A stretch of 53,370 nt of DNA from Dactylosporangium sucinum. Its GTDB lineage: Bacteria; Actinomycetota; Actinomycetes; Mycobacteriales; Micromonosporaceae. Positions within the stretch are counted from its first letter, which is position 1. Each line of letters opens with the position of its first letter. Shown here piece after piece: positions 28,167 through 35,974 of the stretch. Below the pieces are notes generated by a model. The model had not been told where the DNA came from. It ran no database searches and was given only the letters and a program-made list of their open reading frames with translations. The position numbers and the translations under genes were made by a program. Location: positions 79,109 to 132,478 of the forward strand of contig NZ_BMPI01000013.1 in assembly GCF_014647515.1 (NCBI RefSeq), written 5' to 3'.

Positions 28167-28904
28167 TTGACGCTCGACGACTTCCGGCGGCAGCTTCTGC
28201 TGTCCGTTGACGTCCGTGGTTACGGGCGCAGTGGCGATGTCCGGCAACACGAGATCCAACGGCTCCTGAGTGAGATGCTCGACGCCGCCGCGGGGCGGGC
28301 GGGGCTCGACCGGGCCGGCTGGCAGCGCCAGCCCGCCGGTGACGGTGAGTTGTCCGTCCTGCCCGCCGGTGAGCCGGAGGTGCGGCTGGTCGACGACTTC
28401 GTCCGGGAGCTGGCGGCCGAGCTGCGCTTCCGGAACCGGGACGAGCTGCCGGCCGATCGGATGCGGATGCGCGTCGCCGTGCACCACGGGGTCGTCCGGG
28501 CGTCGACGATGGGGTTCGCCGGCAAGGGGGTGGTCGAGGTCAGCCGGCTCGCCGACTCCGCCGTCGCACATCTGGCGCTCGATCGCAGCGACGCCGATCT
28601 CGTCGTGGTGCTGTCGAGGCGGATCTTCGAGGATACCGTCGAGCACACGTCGCTGGAGCCGGCGCGGCTGCGCCGGGTGACGGTCGAGCACAAGGAGTTC
28701 CGCGAGGCCGCCTGGCTGCTGCTGCCGGGCCGGGACATCCACGCGGTCGATCTCGACCCGCCGGCCGAGCCGGACACGGCGCCGGACGACGGCGCGAGTG
28801 CGGGCTCGGGCGCGGTCCGCAACAGCGTGCAGGTCAACCACGGCAACGTCGTACAGGCCCGGGACATCCACGGTGGCGTGGTCATGGGCGATCGGAAGCG
28901 CTAG
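28167..28904 (+). CDS. Nucleotidyl-cyclase-like protein with a C-terminal amyloid-type motif
   Basis: A 245-aa protein with TTG start 28167 (AGGGG upstream). Residues 8-185 follow the class III cyclase fold as seen in actinobacterial signalling proteins. LLLSVDVRGYG contains Asp15 and AGDGELSVLP contains Asp59, positions where class III cyclases bind the two metals. MRMRVAVHHGVVRASTMGFA and VVEVSRLADSA follow, then a DLVVVLSRRIF strand. The canonical D-x-x-x-x-G-x-x-V-N-x-A base/transition-state segment is altered, so activity is uncertain. After a disordered Asp/Pro/Gly linker, residues 219-242 read NSVQVNHGNVVQARDIHGGV plus MGD, which resembles a bacterial amyloid signalling sequence. The stop overlaps the next start (TAGTG). 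Confidence 0.75.
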   Translation: MTLDDFRRQLLLSVDVRGYGRSGDVRQHEIQRLLSEMLDAAAGRAGLDRAGWQRQPAGDGELSVLPAGEPEVRLVDDFVRELAAELRFRNRDELPADRMRMRVAVHHGVVRASTMGFAGKGVVEVSRLADSAVAHLALDRSDADLVVVLSRRIFEDTVEHTSLEPARLRRVTVEHKEFREAAWLLLPGRDIHAVDLDPPAEPDTAPDDGASAGSGAVRNSVQVNHGNVVQARDIHGGVVMGDRKR

Positions 28905-30040
28905 TGCCGCAGATCTTCATCTCGTACCGCAGCGGTGACGAAAGCTTCGCCGCCGTCACGCTCGACCGCCTGCTGTGCGAGCGGTTCGGTGCGGACGCCG
29001 TCTTCCGGGACGCCCGGTCGATCCCGCCGGCGACCGACTACGCGACGGTGCTCTGGGGCCGGCTGGACCGCAGCGACCTCGTGATCGTCGTCATCGGTCC
29101 CCGCTGGCACCTCGACGCTCACGGCGGCAACCGGCTGCGCGACGAGTCGGATCCGGTGCGCCGGGAGGTGGCGTTCGCGCTCCGAAAGGGCGTGCCGGTG
29201 CTCCCGGTCCTGGTTGGGGACGCCGTCATGCCGGCCGCGACGGACCTGCCCGAGGACATCCGGACGCTGCCCGGCCGGCAGTACCGGCGCATGCGGGCCG
29301 CCACCGCGGACGTCGACGCGCAGCGGGTGGTGACGGACGTGACGGCGCTGCTGGAGTTCCGCCGGGCGGCCACGGTCGCGGTGCTGCGCGCACCGGCGTC
29401 GCTGGCCGCGCCGGTGCGCCGGGTGGCCGCCGGGTGCGGGCTGTCCGGCTTCGTCCTGTCCCACGAGGACGGCGTGCTGCGCCTGACCCAGCCGGGCGAC
29501 GCGCACGCGCGCGCCGTCGCCGTCGGGCTGACCGGTGCGCTCGATGCCCTGCTGCGTGACGTGCCGGATGCGGTACCGCTGCGCATCGCCATGGATCATG
29601 CGACGTCCGCCGACGGCGCGCTGCGCCTGCTCGACGATCCCGCGTTCGACACCGTGCTGCGGAGGATGTCGTCGGCGCGGCTCGTGCTCGTGCTCTCCGA
29701 CGCGCTGCACCGGCTCGCGATCCGGCCCGGTGGCGGCATCAACAAGGCGGCGTACACACGCTTCGCGACCGCGGCCGGACCGGCGGCGTGGGCGCACGTA
29801 CCCGGCCGGCCGGGCCTGCCCGGCCTGCCGGACGGCACGGCGCACACCGCCCACCGGGCCGGGCACGGCGACCCGGGCGGGCACGGCGACCCGGGCGGGC
29901 ACCACGACCCGGGCGGGCACGACGGCGACGGCGGCGGACACCACAACGTCGTGGAGGTCAACCACGGCCGGGCCGTCCTGGCCCGGGACATCTACGGCGA
30001 CGTGATCCTCGGCGACCGGGTCGACGGAGGCCAGCGGTGA
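28904..30040 (+). CDS. TIR-domain protein fused to a degenerate cyclase-like domain, with C-terminal amyloid-type motif
   Basis: A 378-aa protein from GTG 28904. Residues 1-130 are a TIR domain: IFISYRSGDESFAA, VFRDARSIPP, SDLVIVVIGPRW and DPVRREVAFAL, with Glu88 in the place of the NADase glutamate. Residues about 155-300 align with the C-terminal strands of the preceding gene's cyclase-like domain (VPLRIAMDHATSADGALRLL, ARLVLVLSDALHRLA) but lack both metal aspartates. A His/Gly/Asp/Pro repeat linker (318-347) follows. The protein ends NVVEVNHGRAVLARDIYGDV then ILGDRV, almost the same motif as the neighbour. An NAD-depleting effector triggered by the next gene product is the likely role. Confidence 0.82.
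   Translation: MPQIFISYRSGDESFAAVTLDRLLCERFGADAVFRDARSIPPATDYATVLWGRLDRSDLVIVVIGPRWHLDAHGGNRLRDESDPVRREVAFALRKGVPVLPVLVGDAVMPAATDLPEDIRTLPGRQYRRMRAATADVDAQRVVTDVTALLEFRRAATVAVLRAPASLAAPVRRVAAGCGLSGFVLSHEDGVLRLTQPGDAHARAVAVGLTGALDALLRDVPDAVPLRIAMDHATSADGALRLLDDPAFDTVLRRMSSARLVLVLSDALHRLAIRPGGGINKAAYTRFATAAGPAAWAHVPGRPGLPGLPDGTAHTAHRAGHGDPGGHGDPGGHHDPGGHDGDGGGHHNVVEVNHGRAVLARDIYGDVILGDRVDGGQR
29861..29914 (+). repeat. Three in-frame 18-nt tandem repeats encoding a Gly-His-Asp-Pro linker
   Basis: Units begin at 29861, 29879 and 29897 (each GGGCAC...GACCCGGGC) and a fourth partial copy follows. They encode G-H-[GH]-D-P-G between the cyclase-like domain and the C-terminal motif of the TIR protein. 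Repeat number could vary by slippage. Confidence 0.8.
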
Positions 30041-32319
30041 CCACGCCCGCGGGACCCGCGGCCGCGCCGGCCACCACCACCACGACCACGGCGGCAACCG
30101 CGCCGGCAACCGCGCCGGACCCGAGCGCGCCGAAGACCACGGGCGGACAGCCCGCCGCGGCCGGACAGCCCGCCGCCGGTGCCGACCCGGCGGGCGCCGC
30201 CGCACCGGTCGAGGCGGTCGACAGCGGATCGTGGTCCGAGCCCGGGCAGGCGACCGCCCGCTCGGGCGAGGGCACCGCGCGCCGGGAGCACTGGACGGCG
30301 GCCCGCAACATCTACGGCGACCACGTCGCCGGGCACAAGATCGTGCTCAGGATCGGCGACAAGACCCTGCCGGTGCCGGAGCTGTCCGCCGACCTGTCCG
30401 ACCCGGTGCACTACGCGTTCGTCGACCCCGACAACTGGCTCGACCTGTGCGACCGGTTCCGCGACCAGCGTACGGCGATCGTGCGGGGCCCCGGCGGGGC
30501 CGGCAAGGACGCGAGCGCGATCCGGCTGCTGACCGGCGAGGTGGAGCGGGTGTACCACCTCGACCCGGCCGTCGAGATGCTGCACCTCGCGGAGTCGATC
30601 ACGGAGCAGGCCGGCACGCTCGGCGGCGGGGAGGGCGGCGTCGGGTTCCTGCTCTGCCAGCCGCACGACGCGGGCAAGCTGCGCGGCTTCCTCTTCCACG
30701 CGCTGGAGAAGGCGCTCACCAAGGCCAACGCCCGGCTGGTGATCACCATGCCGACCGGCGTGCTGCCGCCGGACAACGACCTGGAGCAGTACGTGCTCGA
30801 CCTGCCCGAGCAGCGGGTGAGCCGGCGGCGGATCGTGTCGAGCCACCTGAGCTGGCGGCTCAGCGACGAGCTCGCCGAGAAGACGCTGGCGAACGCGGCC
30901 GTGCGGGAGCTGATCGAGGAGCTGGAGCGCGGCGACCACAGCTGCCAGTCGGCGGCCGAGCTGGCCTGGATCATCAGCTCGGAGTGCAGCGACGCCGGCG
31001 TCGTCAACGCGGCGCGGGTGCGCGAACGGCGGCGCCGCCAGCGCGGCCACGCCTTCGACCGCTGGTTCGACAGCCTGCGGGACGCCGACGAGCGCAGCTT
31101 CGCGATCAGCCTCGCGGTGCTCGACGGGCTGCCCTTCGAGGACGTCTCCGACGCCGCGCGGCGGCTGCGCCGGCGGATGGAGCCGAGCCGGCAGCTGGTG
31201 GTGTCGGCGACGGCCCAGGGCATGTCGGAGCTGCGGATGGGCTCGCCCGACCTGCTGCGCGGCGCGACGGCGCGGCTGCTGCAGTCGCTGCGCGCCGACG
31301 AGGTCGACGAGGAGCAGCAGTTCGCCTACGGCACGGCGCCGGTGCGGATCGTGCGGTACAAGGACGGCAGCTATCCGCAGCAGGTGCTGGAGCGCGTCTG
31401 GCGCGGCTACCACATCCAGCCGACGGTGCTGGAGTGGCTCCACGAGCTGGTCATCTCGCCGTCGGAGGCCATCCGCTTCTACGCGGCGAGCGCGCTCGGC
31501 GAGCTGTGCCGGTACTCGTTCGACTACGTCCACGCGTACTACCTCGCCCGCTGGGCGGCCAGCAAGGACTACCGGGTCCGCGAGGCGGTCGCCTACGCGC
31601 TGCGGGTCGCCGGGCGCGACCCCCGGCTGGCGGTGGCCGTCGCGACGGTGGTCGGCGGCTGGTACGCCAACAAGGACCAGCCCTACCTGCAGGCGACCGC
31701 GGCGCGCGCGTACGGCGTCGGGGTCGGCGTGCCGGACGCGGCGACCGCCGTCGACCGGCTCGGCCGGCTGGCCACGATCGACGACTACTGGATCGCGGTG
31801 GCGATCGGCGACGCGCTGGCGGACCTGATCCTGGAGGACGAGCAGACCGTGGCCCCGATGGCGTGCGGCGCCCTGCTGGAGTGGTTCGAGAACCGGCGCC
31901 GGGTCCGCCCGGCCCAGCTCGCGTTCCTCATCCTGGCCAGCACCCTGGTGTTCTGGGAGCCCGCCGAAGCCGGCCGGCCTCCGGCGCGCTGGCCGACGCT
32001 GCTGCGGCTGGCCACCACGCTCGAGCCGCTCCGGGCGCCGCTGATCGGGCTCTGGCGGCGCGTCCTCAGCGAGAGCGTCCTGCACGAGGAGGCCCGGGGA
32101 GTGCTCAGCGGCTGGGCCGCGCTCGCCGAGAACGACCCGGCGCAGCTGGACGACCTGGGGCAGCTCGTCGGCGCCGCGCTGTGGATGCCGGAGTGGAACC
32201 GCCGGATCGAGACGATTCTCGGCCGGCTCGCGCGGGACTGGGTCGCCGAGGAGAACCTCGTGCCGCTGCCGAACGCCCGCAAGACCGTGACCGCGCTGTT
32301 CTCGGCGGAGGAAAGCTGA
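30037..32319 (+). CDS. NLR/STAND-like protein: N-terminal amyloid-type motif, atypical P-loop, helical repeats
   Basis: A 760-aa protein; GTG 30037 overlaps the TIR gene stop (GTGA). Residues 1-80 are a Thr/Ala/Pro-rich disordered tail. Residues 88-104 read AARNIYGDHVAGHKIVL, matching the core of the C-terminal motifs of the two preceding proteins. A P-loop GPGGAGKDA sits at 151-159, with Asp where Ser/Thr normally follows the Lys. No convincing Walker B Asp is seen (KANARLVITMPTG). The C-terminal half (about 440-700) is helical and repeat-like, of HEAT/ARM type (SPSEAIRFYAASALGELCRY, DYRVREAVAYALRVAGRDP), probably the sensor. The architecture motif-NTPase-repeats matches a bacterial NLR. Confidence 0.78.
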   Translation: MTTPAGPAAAPATTTTTTAATAPATAPDPSAPKTTGGQPAAAGQPAAGADPAGAAAPVEAVDSGSWSEPGQATARSGEGTARREHWTAARNIYGDHVAGHKIVLRIGDKTLPVPELSADLSDPVHYAFVDPDNWLDLCDRFRDQRTAIVRGPGGAGKDASAIRLLTGEVERVYHLDPAVEMLHLAESITEQAGTLGGGEGGVGFLLCQPHDAGKLRGFLFHALEKALTKANARLVITMPTGVLPPDNDLEQYVLDLPEQRVSRRRIVSSHLSWRLSDELAEKTLANAAVRELIEELERGDHSCQSAAELAWIISSECSDAGVVNAARVRERRRRQRGHAFDRWFDSLRDADERSFAISLAVLDGLPFEDVSDAARRLRRRMEPSRQLVVSATAQGMSELRMGSPDLLRGATARLLQSLRADEVDEEQQFAYGTAPVRIVRYKDGSYPQQVLERVWRGYHIQPTVLEWLHELVISPSEAIRFYAASALGELCRYSFDYVHAYYLARWAASKDYRVREAVAYALRVAGRDPRLAVAVATVVGGWYANKDQPYLQATAARAYGVGVGVPDAATAVDRLGRLATIDDYWIAVAIGDALADLILEDEQTVAPMACGALLEWFENRRRVRPAQLAFLILASTLVFWEPAEAGRPPARWPTLLRLATTLEPLRAPLIGLWRRVLSESVLHEEARGVLSGWAALAENDPAQLDDLGQLVGAALWMPEWNRRIETILGRLARDWVAEENLVPLPNARKTVTALFSAEES

Positions 32320-32320
32320 C

Positions 32321-34000
32321 ATGACCGACCCGATCAAGCTGATCGTGCACGAGGAGCCCGTCAAGCGGGTCACGCTGACCCCCGGCAAGGGCCGCCGCCC
32401 CTCCGTGGCCGTGGTCTACGCGACCCGCGAGGGCGACCTGGAGGTGCTCGACGGCGGCAAGCCGATGCGTTGGTCGGATCAGATGCTCACCAAGTACCGC
32501 ACGCGCTACGAGGTGGACATCAGCGACCACCACCTCTCGCTGGAGTTCAAGGACGACACGCCGCTGCCGACCCAGAGCGACGTGTACCACTTCCACGCCA
32601 CGGTCAGCGCGAGCTTCCGGGTCACCGAGCCCGCGGAGACGATCCGGCGCAACGTGACCGACGCCGTCCCGCTCGTTCACGGCCACCTGCTCAGCATCTG
32701 CCGGCCGATCACCCGGCAGTACTCGATCGAGGAGGCCGAGGAGGCGGAGGCCGGCATCCACGCCCGGTTCCGCCGGGACACCCTGATCCAGGGCGGGATC
32801 ACGCTCTACGCCGTCGAGGTCCGGCTCTCCCTCGACGAGGCCGGCCGCAAGTACCTGCAGGACATCGAGCAGGCCCGGCGCGACGACAAGGTCCGGTCCG
32901 CCCAGCACGACACCAACGTCAACGACGTGGCCCGCAACGAGCACATCAAGCAGCTCCAGCAGGCCGGCGACCACCTGCTCCAGGAGCGCGAGCGGCTGGC
33001 GATGGGCAACCGGCCGCTCGACGTCCAGGGCATGATCCAGCTCCACCTCCAGCGCCACCCGAACGACACCGAGGGCGCGATGAAGCTGCTGCTCGACTTC
33101 GAGCAGAAGCGGCTGGAGTACCAGGAACAGCGCGACGACCGCTGGCAGTCGATCCTGGCCACCATGGCCGCGAACGGCATGGCCCAGCCCGCCGACGTCG
33201 CGCCGCTGCTCGACGCCGCCGTCCGGCACCTGGAGGGGTCCGCCGGCGTCGTCCGTGCCGAGTCCACCGTGCAGCAGCCCGAGCGGCCGGCCCCGAAGCC
33301 GCCGGCCGCGATCGGCTGGCTCGACCGTCCGGCGGCGCCGCCGCAGCCGGGTCCGGCGAGCGGGCCGGCCAATCTCGCGCCGGTGTACCTGGTCCTCGAC
33401 GAGTCGGCCGACGCGCGGCCGTGGGCCGACGCGCTCACGGACGCCGCCCAGGACCTGTTCGCCGCCGTCGCCGCCCGGCCCGACGTCTCGGCGGCGCTGC
33501 GGCTGTCGGTCGTCGGCTTCGCCGAGCGGGTCGCCGTGCGGGTGCCGATCTCCCGGGTGGACGCCGAGCCCGAGGTACCGCCGCTGCTGCATCGGCAGAC
33601 GGCCGACCATGCGGCGCTGTTCCGGTGGCTGCTGGATCACGTTCCGGCCGAGCACTCGGCGTTGAAGGCCGAGCACACCTCGGTACGCCCACCGCTGCTG
33701 ATCCTGCTGAGCGCCGGTGCTCCGGCGGGCGACTGGGCGGATCCGCGGCAGCGGCTCGACCGCGCCCTGCGCCGTTCCGACGTCATCGCCTTCGGCCTGG
33801 GCGGCGCCGTGGAGACGATCGCCGGGTTCGCGTCGGAGGCGGACCTCGCATTCGTGCCGGACGCCGGTATCGACGACGAGACGGCGGTCCGGCAGTTCGG
33901 CGAGTTCCTCAAGCGCCACGTGCTCGCCTGCGGCGAGGCCGCGCGGCTGGGTTCGGAGACGCCGTCGCCCGCGCCGCCGCGCGGCTTCCGCCCGGCGTAG
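32321..34000 (+). CDS. SPFH/band-7-like N-terminus with a C-terminal VWA-like domain
   Basis: A 559-aa protein with ATG 32321, one base after the NLR stop. Residues 1-190 have the SPFH pattern: HHLSLEFKDDTPLPTQSDVY, FHATVSASFRVTEPAETIRR and a coiled, Glu/Ala/Arg-rich stretch YLQDIEQARRDDKVR. Residues 190-290 are helical. After a Pro-rich linker (PERPAPKPPAAIG), residues 345-540 look like a von Willebrand A fold: VYLVLDESADARPW, SVVGFAERVAV, LLILLSAGAP and DVIAFGLGG. The MIDAS D-x-S-x-S is replaced by D-E-S-A-D, so metal binding is doubtful. It likely scaffolds the NLR complex at membranes or in oligomers. Its stop TAG abuts the stop of the converging gene with no spacer. Confidence 0.68.
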   Translation: MTDPIKLIVHEEPVKRVTLTPGKGRRPSVAVVYATREGDLEVLDGGKPMRWSDQMLTKYRTRYEVDISDHHLSLEFKDDTPLPTQSDVYHFHATVSASFRVTEPAETIRRNVTDAVPLVHGHLLSICRPITRQYSIEEAEEAEAGIHARFRRDTLIQGGITLYAVEVRLSLDEAGRKYLQDIEQARRDDKVRSAQHDTNVNDVARNEHIKQLQQAGDHLLQERERLAMGNRPLDVQGMIQLHLQRHPNDTEGAMKLLLDFEQKRLEYQEQRDDRWQSILATMAANGMAQPADVAPLLDAAVRHLEGSAGVVRAESTVQQPERPAPKPPAAIGWLDRPAAPPQPGPASGPANLAPVYLVLDESADARPWADALTDAAQDLFAAVAARPDVSAALRLSVVGFAERVAVRVPISRVDAEPEVPPLLHRQTADHAALFRWLLDHVPAEHSALKAEHTSVRPPLLILLSAGAPAGDWADPRQRLDRALRRSDVIAFGLGGAVETIAGFASEADLAFVPDAGIDDETAVRQFGEFLKRHVLACGEAARLGSETPSPAPPRGFRPA

Positions 34001-35974
34001 CTACAGCCGGTGCTCGAGCACCGGCGGGGCGGCGAGCACGGCGACCGCGGTCAGCGGCACCAGCCAGAGCAGCCCCGGCAGCCAGCCGAGGCCCAGCAGG
34101 AGCGAGCCGGCGAGCACCTGCACCACGCCCACCCCGGCGGTGGCCGCCACCGCGAGCTGCGGCGTGCTCACCGCCGACGCGCACAGCAGCCCGCCGGCGA
34201 CCGAGGCCAGCATGACCGCCAGCAGCAGGAGATACTGCGACCACCAGCCGGGCAGCCCCGGCAGCCGGGGCAGGGCGGTGCCGAAGAGGTACGTCGCCCA
34301 CGCCATCGGGGCCGCGAGCACCGCACACACCAGCCCGAAGAGCCCGGACTTCGCAGCCAGCGCCGCGCCCGCGCCGATCCCGGCCCGCAGGTCCCGGCGC
34401 AGCGGGCCGCGCTGGGTCGCCGGATCGATCCGGCCGACGACGGCCCCGGCGGCAACCGCGACGACCAGCAGCGGCCACAGCCGCTCACGGCTCGCCAACG
34501 CGCCGAGCACGGTCAGCAGCGGCATCACGAGACAGGTGGCGAGCGCGCCGGTGCCCCGCCGCCAGAACAGCAGGGCCTCCCGCACCAGCAGGGCGGGCGG
34601 GAAGCCCTCGGGCTCCCGGCGCTGCCGCCACTCCGGCAGCTTCGCCGGCCGGTCGGTCTCCAGGTCGCCGGCGGGCGTCTCCATGGTCGCCAGGTACTCG
34701 GGCCAGGTGAGCTCGCTCCGGCCGGTGCGCGCCCGGCCGGGCGGCCCGGCGTGGCGCAGGCGACCCCGCCGGTCGAACACGACGACCTGGTCGGCCAGGT
34801 CGAGGTTGCCGACGGACCGGGTGCCGGCGATGACGGTGCACGGCAGGTCGCGGGAGATGGTGCGCAGGCGCGACATCAGGTCGCGGTCGCGGCCGATCTC
34901 GTACGACGTCGCCGAGTCGAGCACGAGCAGCAGGCCGGGCCGGCCGGCGATCTCGACGCCGATCGAGAGCCGCTTGCGCTCCCCCTCCGACAGCGTCCGC
35001 ACCCACTTGTCGCGCTTGTCGGACAGCCCGATCCAGGACACGATCTCGTCGAGCGTCGTGCCGGTGTCGCCGCGGGTGCCCGGCGACGGGCGCAGCGCGA
35101 TCGCGAGGCGGAGCGTCTCCTCGACGGTGAGCGTGCCGTGCAGGTCGTCGTCGGCCGGGACCCACCGCACCCGGGGGTTGCCGCTGCGGCTGGACCGGCC
35201 CACCCGCACCGTGCCGCTGTCCTGGCGGTATCCGCCGGCGAGCGCGCCGAGGAGCATCCACGCGCTCGCCGCCTCCTGCCCGTACACGGCGGCGAACTCG
35301 CCCTCCGCGACGTCCAGCGAGACGTCGTCGAGCAGCGGCCGCCCGCCGCGGCGGGCGTTCAGTCCGGCCACCTCGACGGCGAGGGCCCGCTGCGCGCCCC
35401 GGCTCGGCAGCGGGACCGTGTGGACGTAGCCGCCGATCGTGATGCTGCAGCCGGGCTCGCGCTCGGCCGACGTCACCGGCTCCCCGTCGACGAACAGGTC
35501 GCCGTTGCGCGCGGTCAGCCACCAGGTGCCCCGGGCGTCGACCTCGACCCGGGCGTGGTCCGCCACCACCGACGGGTGGTCGATCACGATGTCCGCGGTG
35601 CTGCCGGGCGGCCCGACGACGAGCTGTCCCGGCGGACGCTGCTCCGGCTCGGGGGCGCTCCCGCGCGGCCGGCGCGGCCGTTCCGGCTGGCTGTAGGGCT
35701 CCCCGGACAGGCGCACCTCGGCCCGGTCGGCCGGGAGCGCCACGTCGCCGTCGTCGGCGGGCCGACCGTTGATGCGCAGCTCCCGCGGGTAGCGCGCCGG
35801 GCCGGTGTGGAACCACCAGGCGCCGAGCTCGGAGACGAAGTACCCGAAGCACGCCGAGCGGTCGGGCGGATGCTCCGAGACGCGCAGCCGTCCGGCGTCC
35901 ATCCACAGGTAGTGCGGCGCCTGCTCGGGCAGGCGCCGCTGCTCGTCGTCGAGGACGAGCAGGAGCGAGCTCAC
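34001..35974 (-). CDS. FHA-ABC membrane protein with degenerate ATPase motifs
   Basis: A 657-aa protein from GTG 35974 (GTGA overlap with the kinase-like gene). Residues 20-95 form a small beta domain. Residues 116-190 are FHA-like (VVGPPGSTADIVIDHPSVVA, DHARVEVD, GDLFVDGEPV). Residues 197-400 are ABC-type: the signature LSEGERKRLS is intact, but the Walker A site reads YGQEAASAW (231-239) without Gly-Lys-Ser. Walker B is LLLVLDSATS (348-357), lacking the catalytic Glu. Residues 460-655 hold about six hydrophobic helices. The plan resembles mycobacterial Rv1747 (FHA-ABC, controlled by a Ser/Thr kinase). Here it is probably a non-hydrolysing phosphothreonine-reading membrane receptor. Confidence 0.8.
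   Translation of the reverse strand: MSSLLLVLDDEQRRLPEQAPHYLWMDAGRLRVSEHPPDRSACFGYFVSELGAWWFHTGPARYPRELRINGRPADDGDVALPADRAEVRLSGEPYSQPERPRRPRGSAPEPEQRPPGQLVVGPPGSTADIVIDHPSVVADHARVEVDARGTWWLTARNGDLFVDGEPVTSAEREPGCSITIGGYVHTVPLPSRGAQRALAVEVAGLNARRGGRPLLDDVSLDVAEGEFAAVYGQEAASAWMLLGALAGGYRQDSGTVRVGRSSRSGNPRVRWVPADDDLHGTLTVEETLRLAIALRPSPGTRGDTGTTLDEIVSWIGLSDKRDKWVRTLSEGERKRLSIGVEIAGRPGLLLVLDSATSYEIGRDRDLMSRLRTISRDLPCTVIAGTRSVGNLDLADQVVVFDRRGRLRHAGPPGRARTGRSELTWPEYLATMETPAGDLETDRPAKLPEWRQRREPEGFPPALLVREALLFWRRGTGALATCLVMPLLTVLGALASRERLWPLLVVAVAAGAVVGRIDPATQRGPLRRDLRAGIGAGAALAAKSGLFGLVCAVLAAPMAWATYLFGTALPRLPGLPGWWSQYLLLLAVMLASVAGGLLCASAVSTPQLAVAATAGVGVVQVLAGSLLLGLGWLPGLLWLVPLTAVAVLAAPPVLEHRL

Noticed and set aside
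29992..32388. 798-codon minus-strand frame opposite the NLR gene
   Set aside because: It is an antisense shadow with repetitive Arg/Pro/Gln/His composition; the plus-strand frame has the P-loop, motif and helical repeats and fits the operon overlaps.
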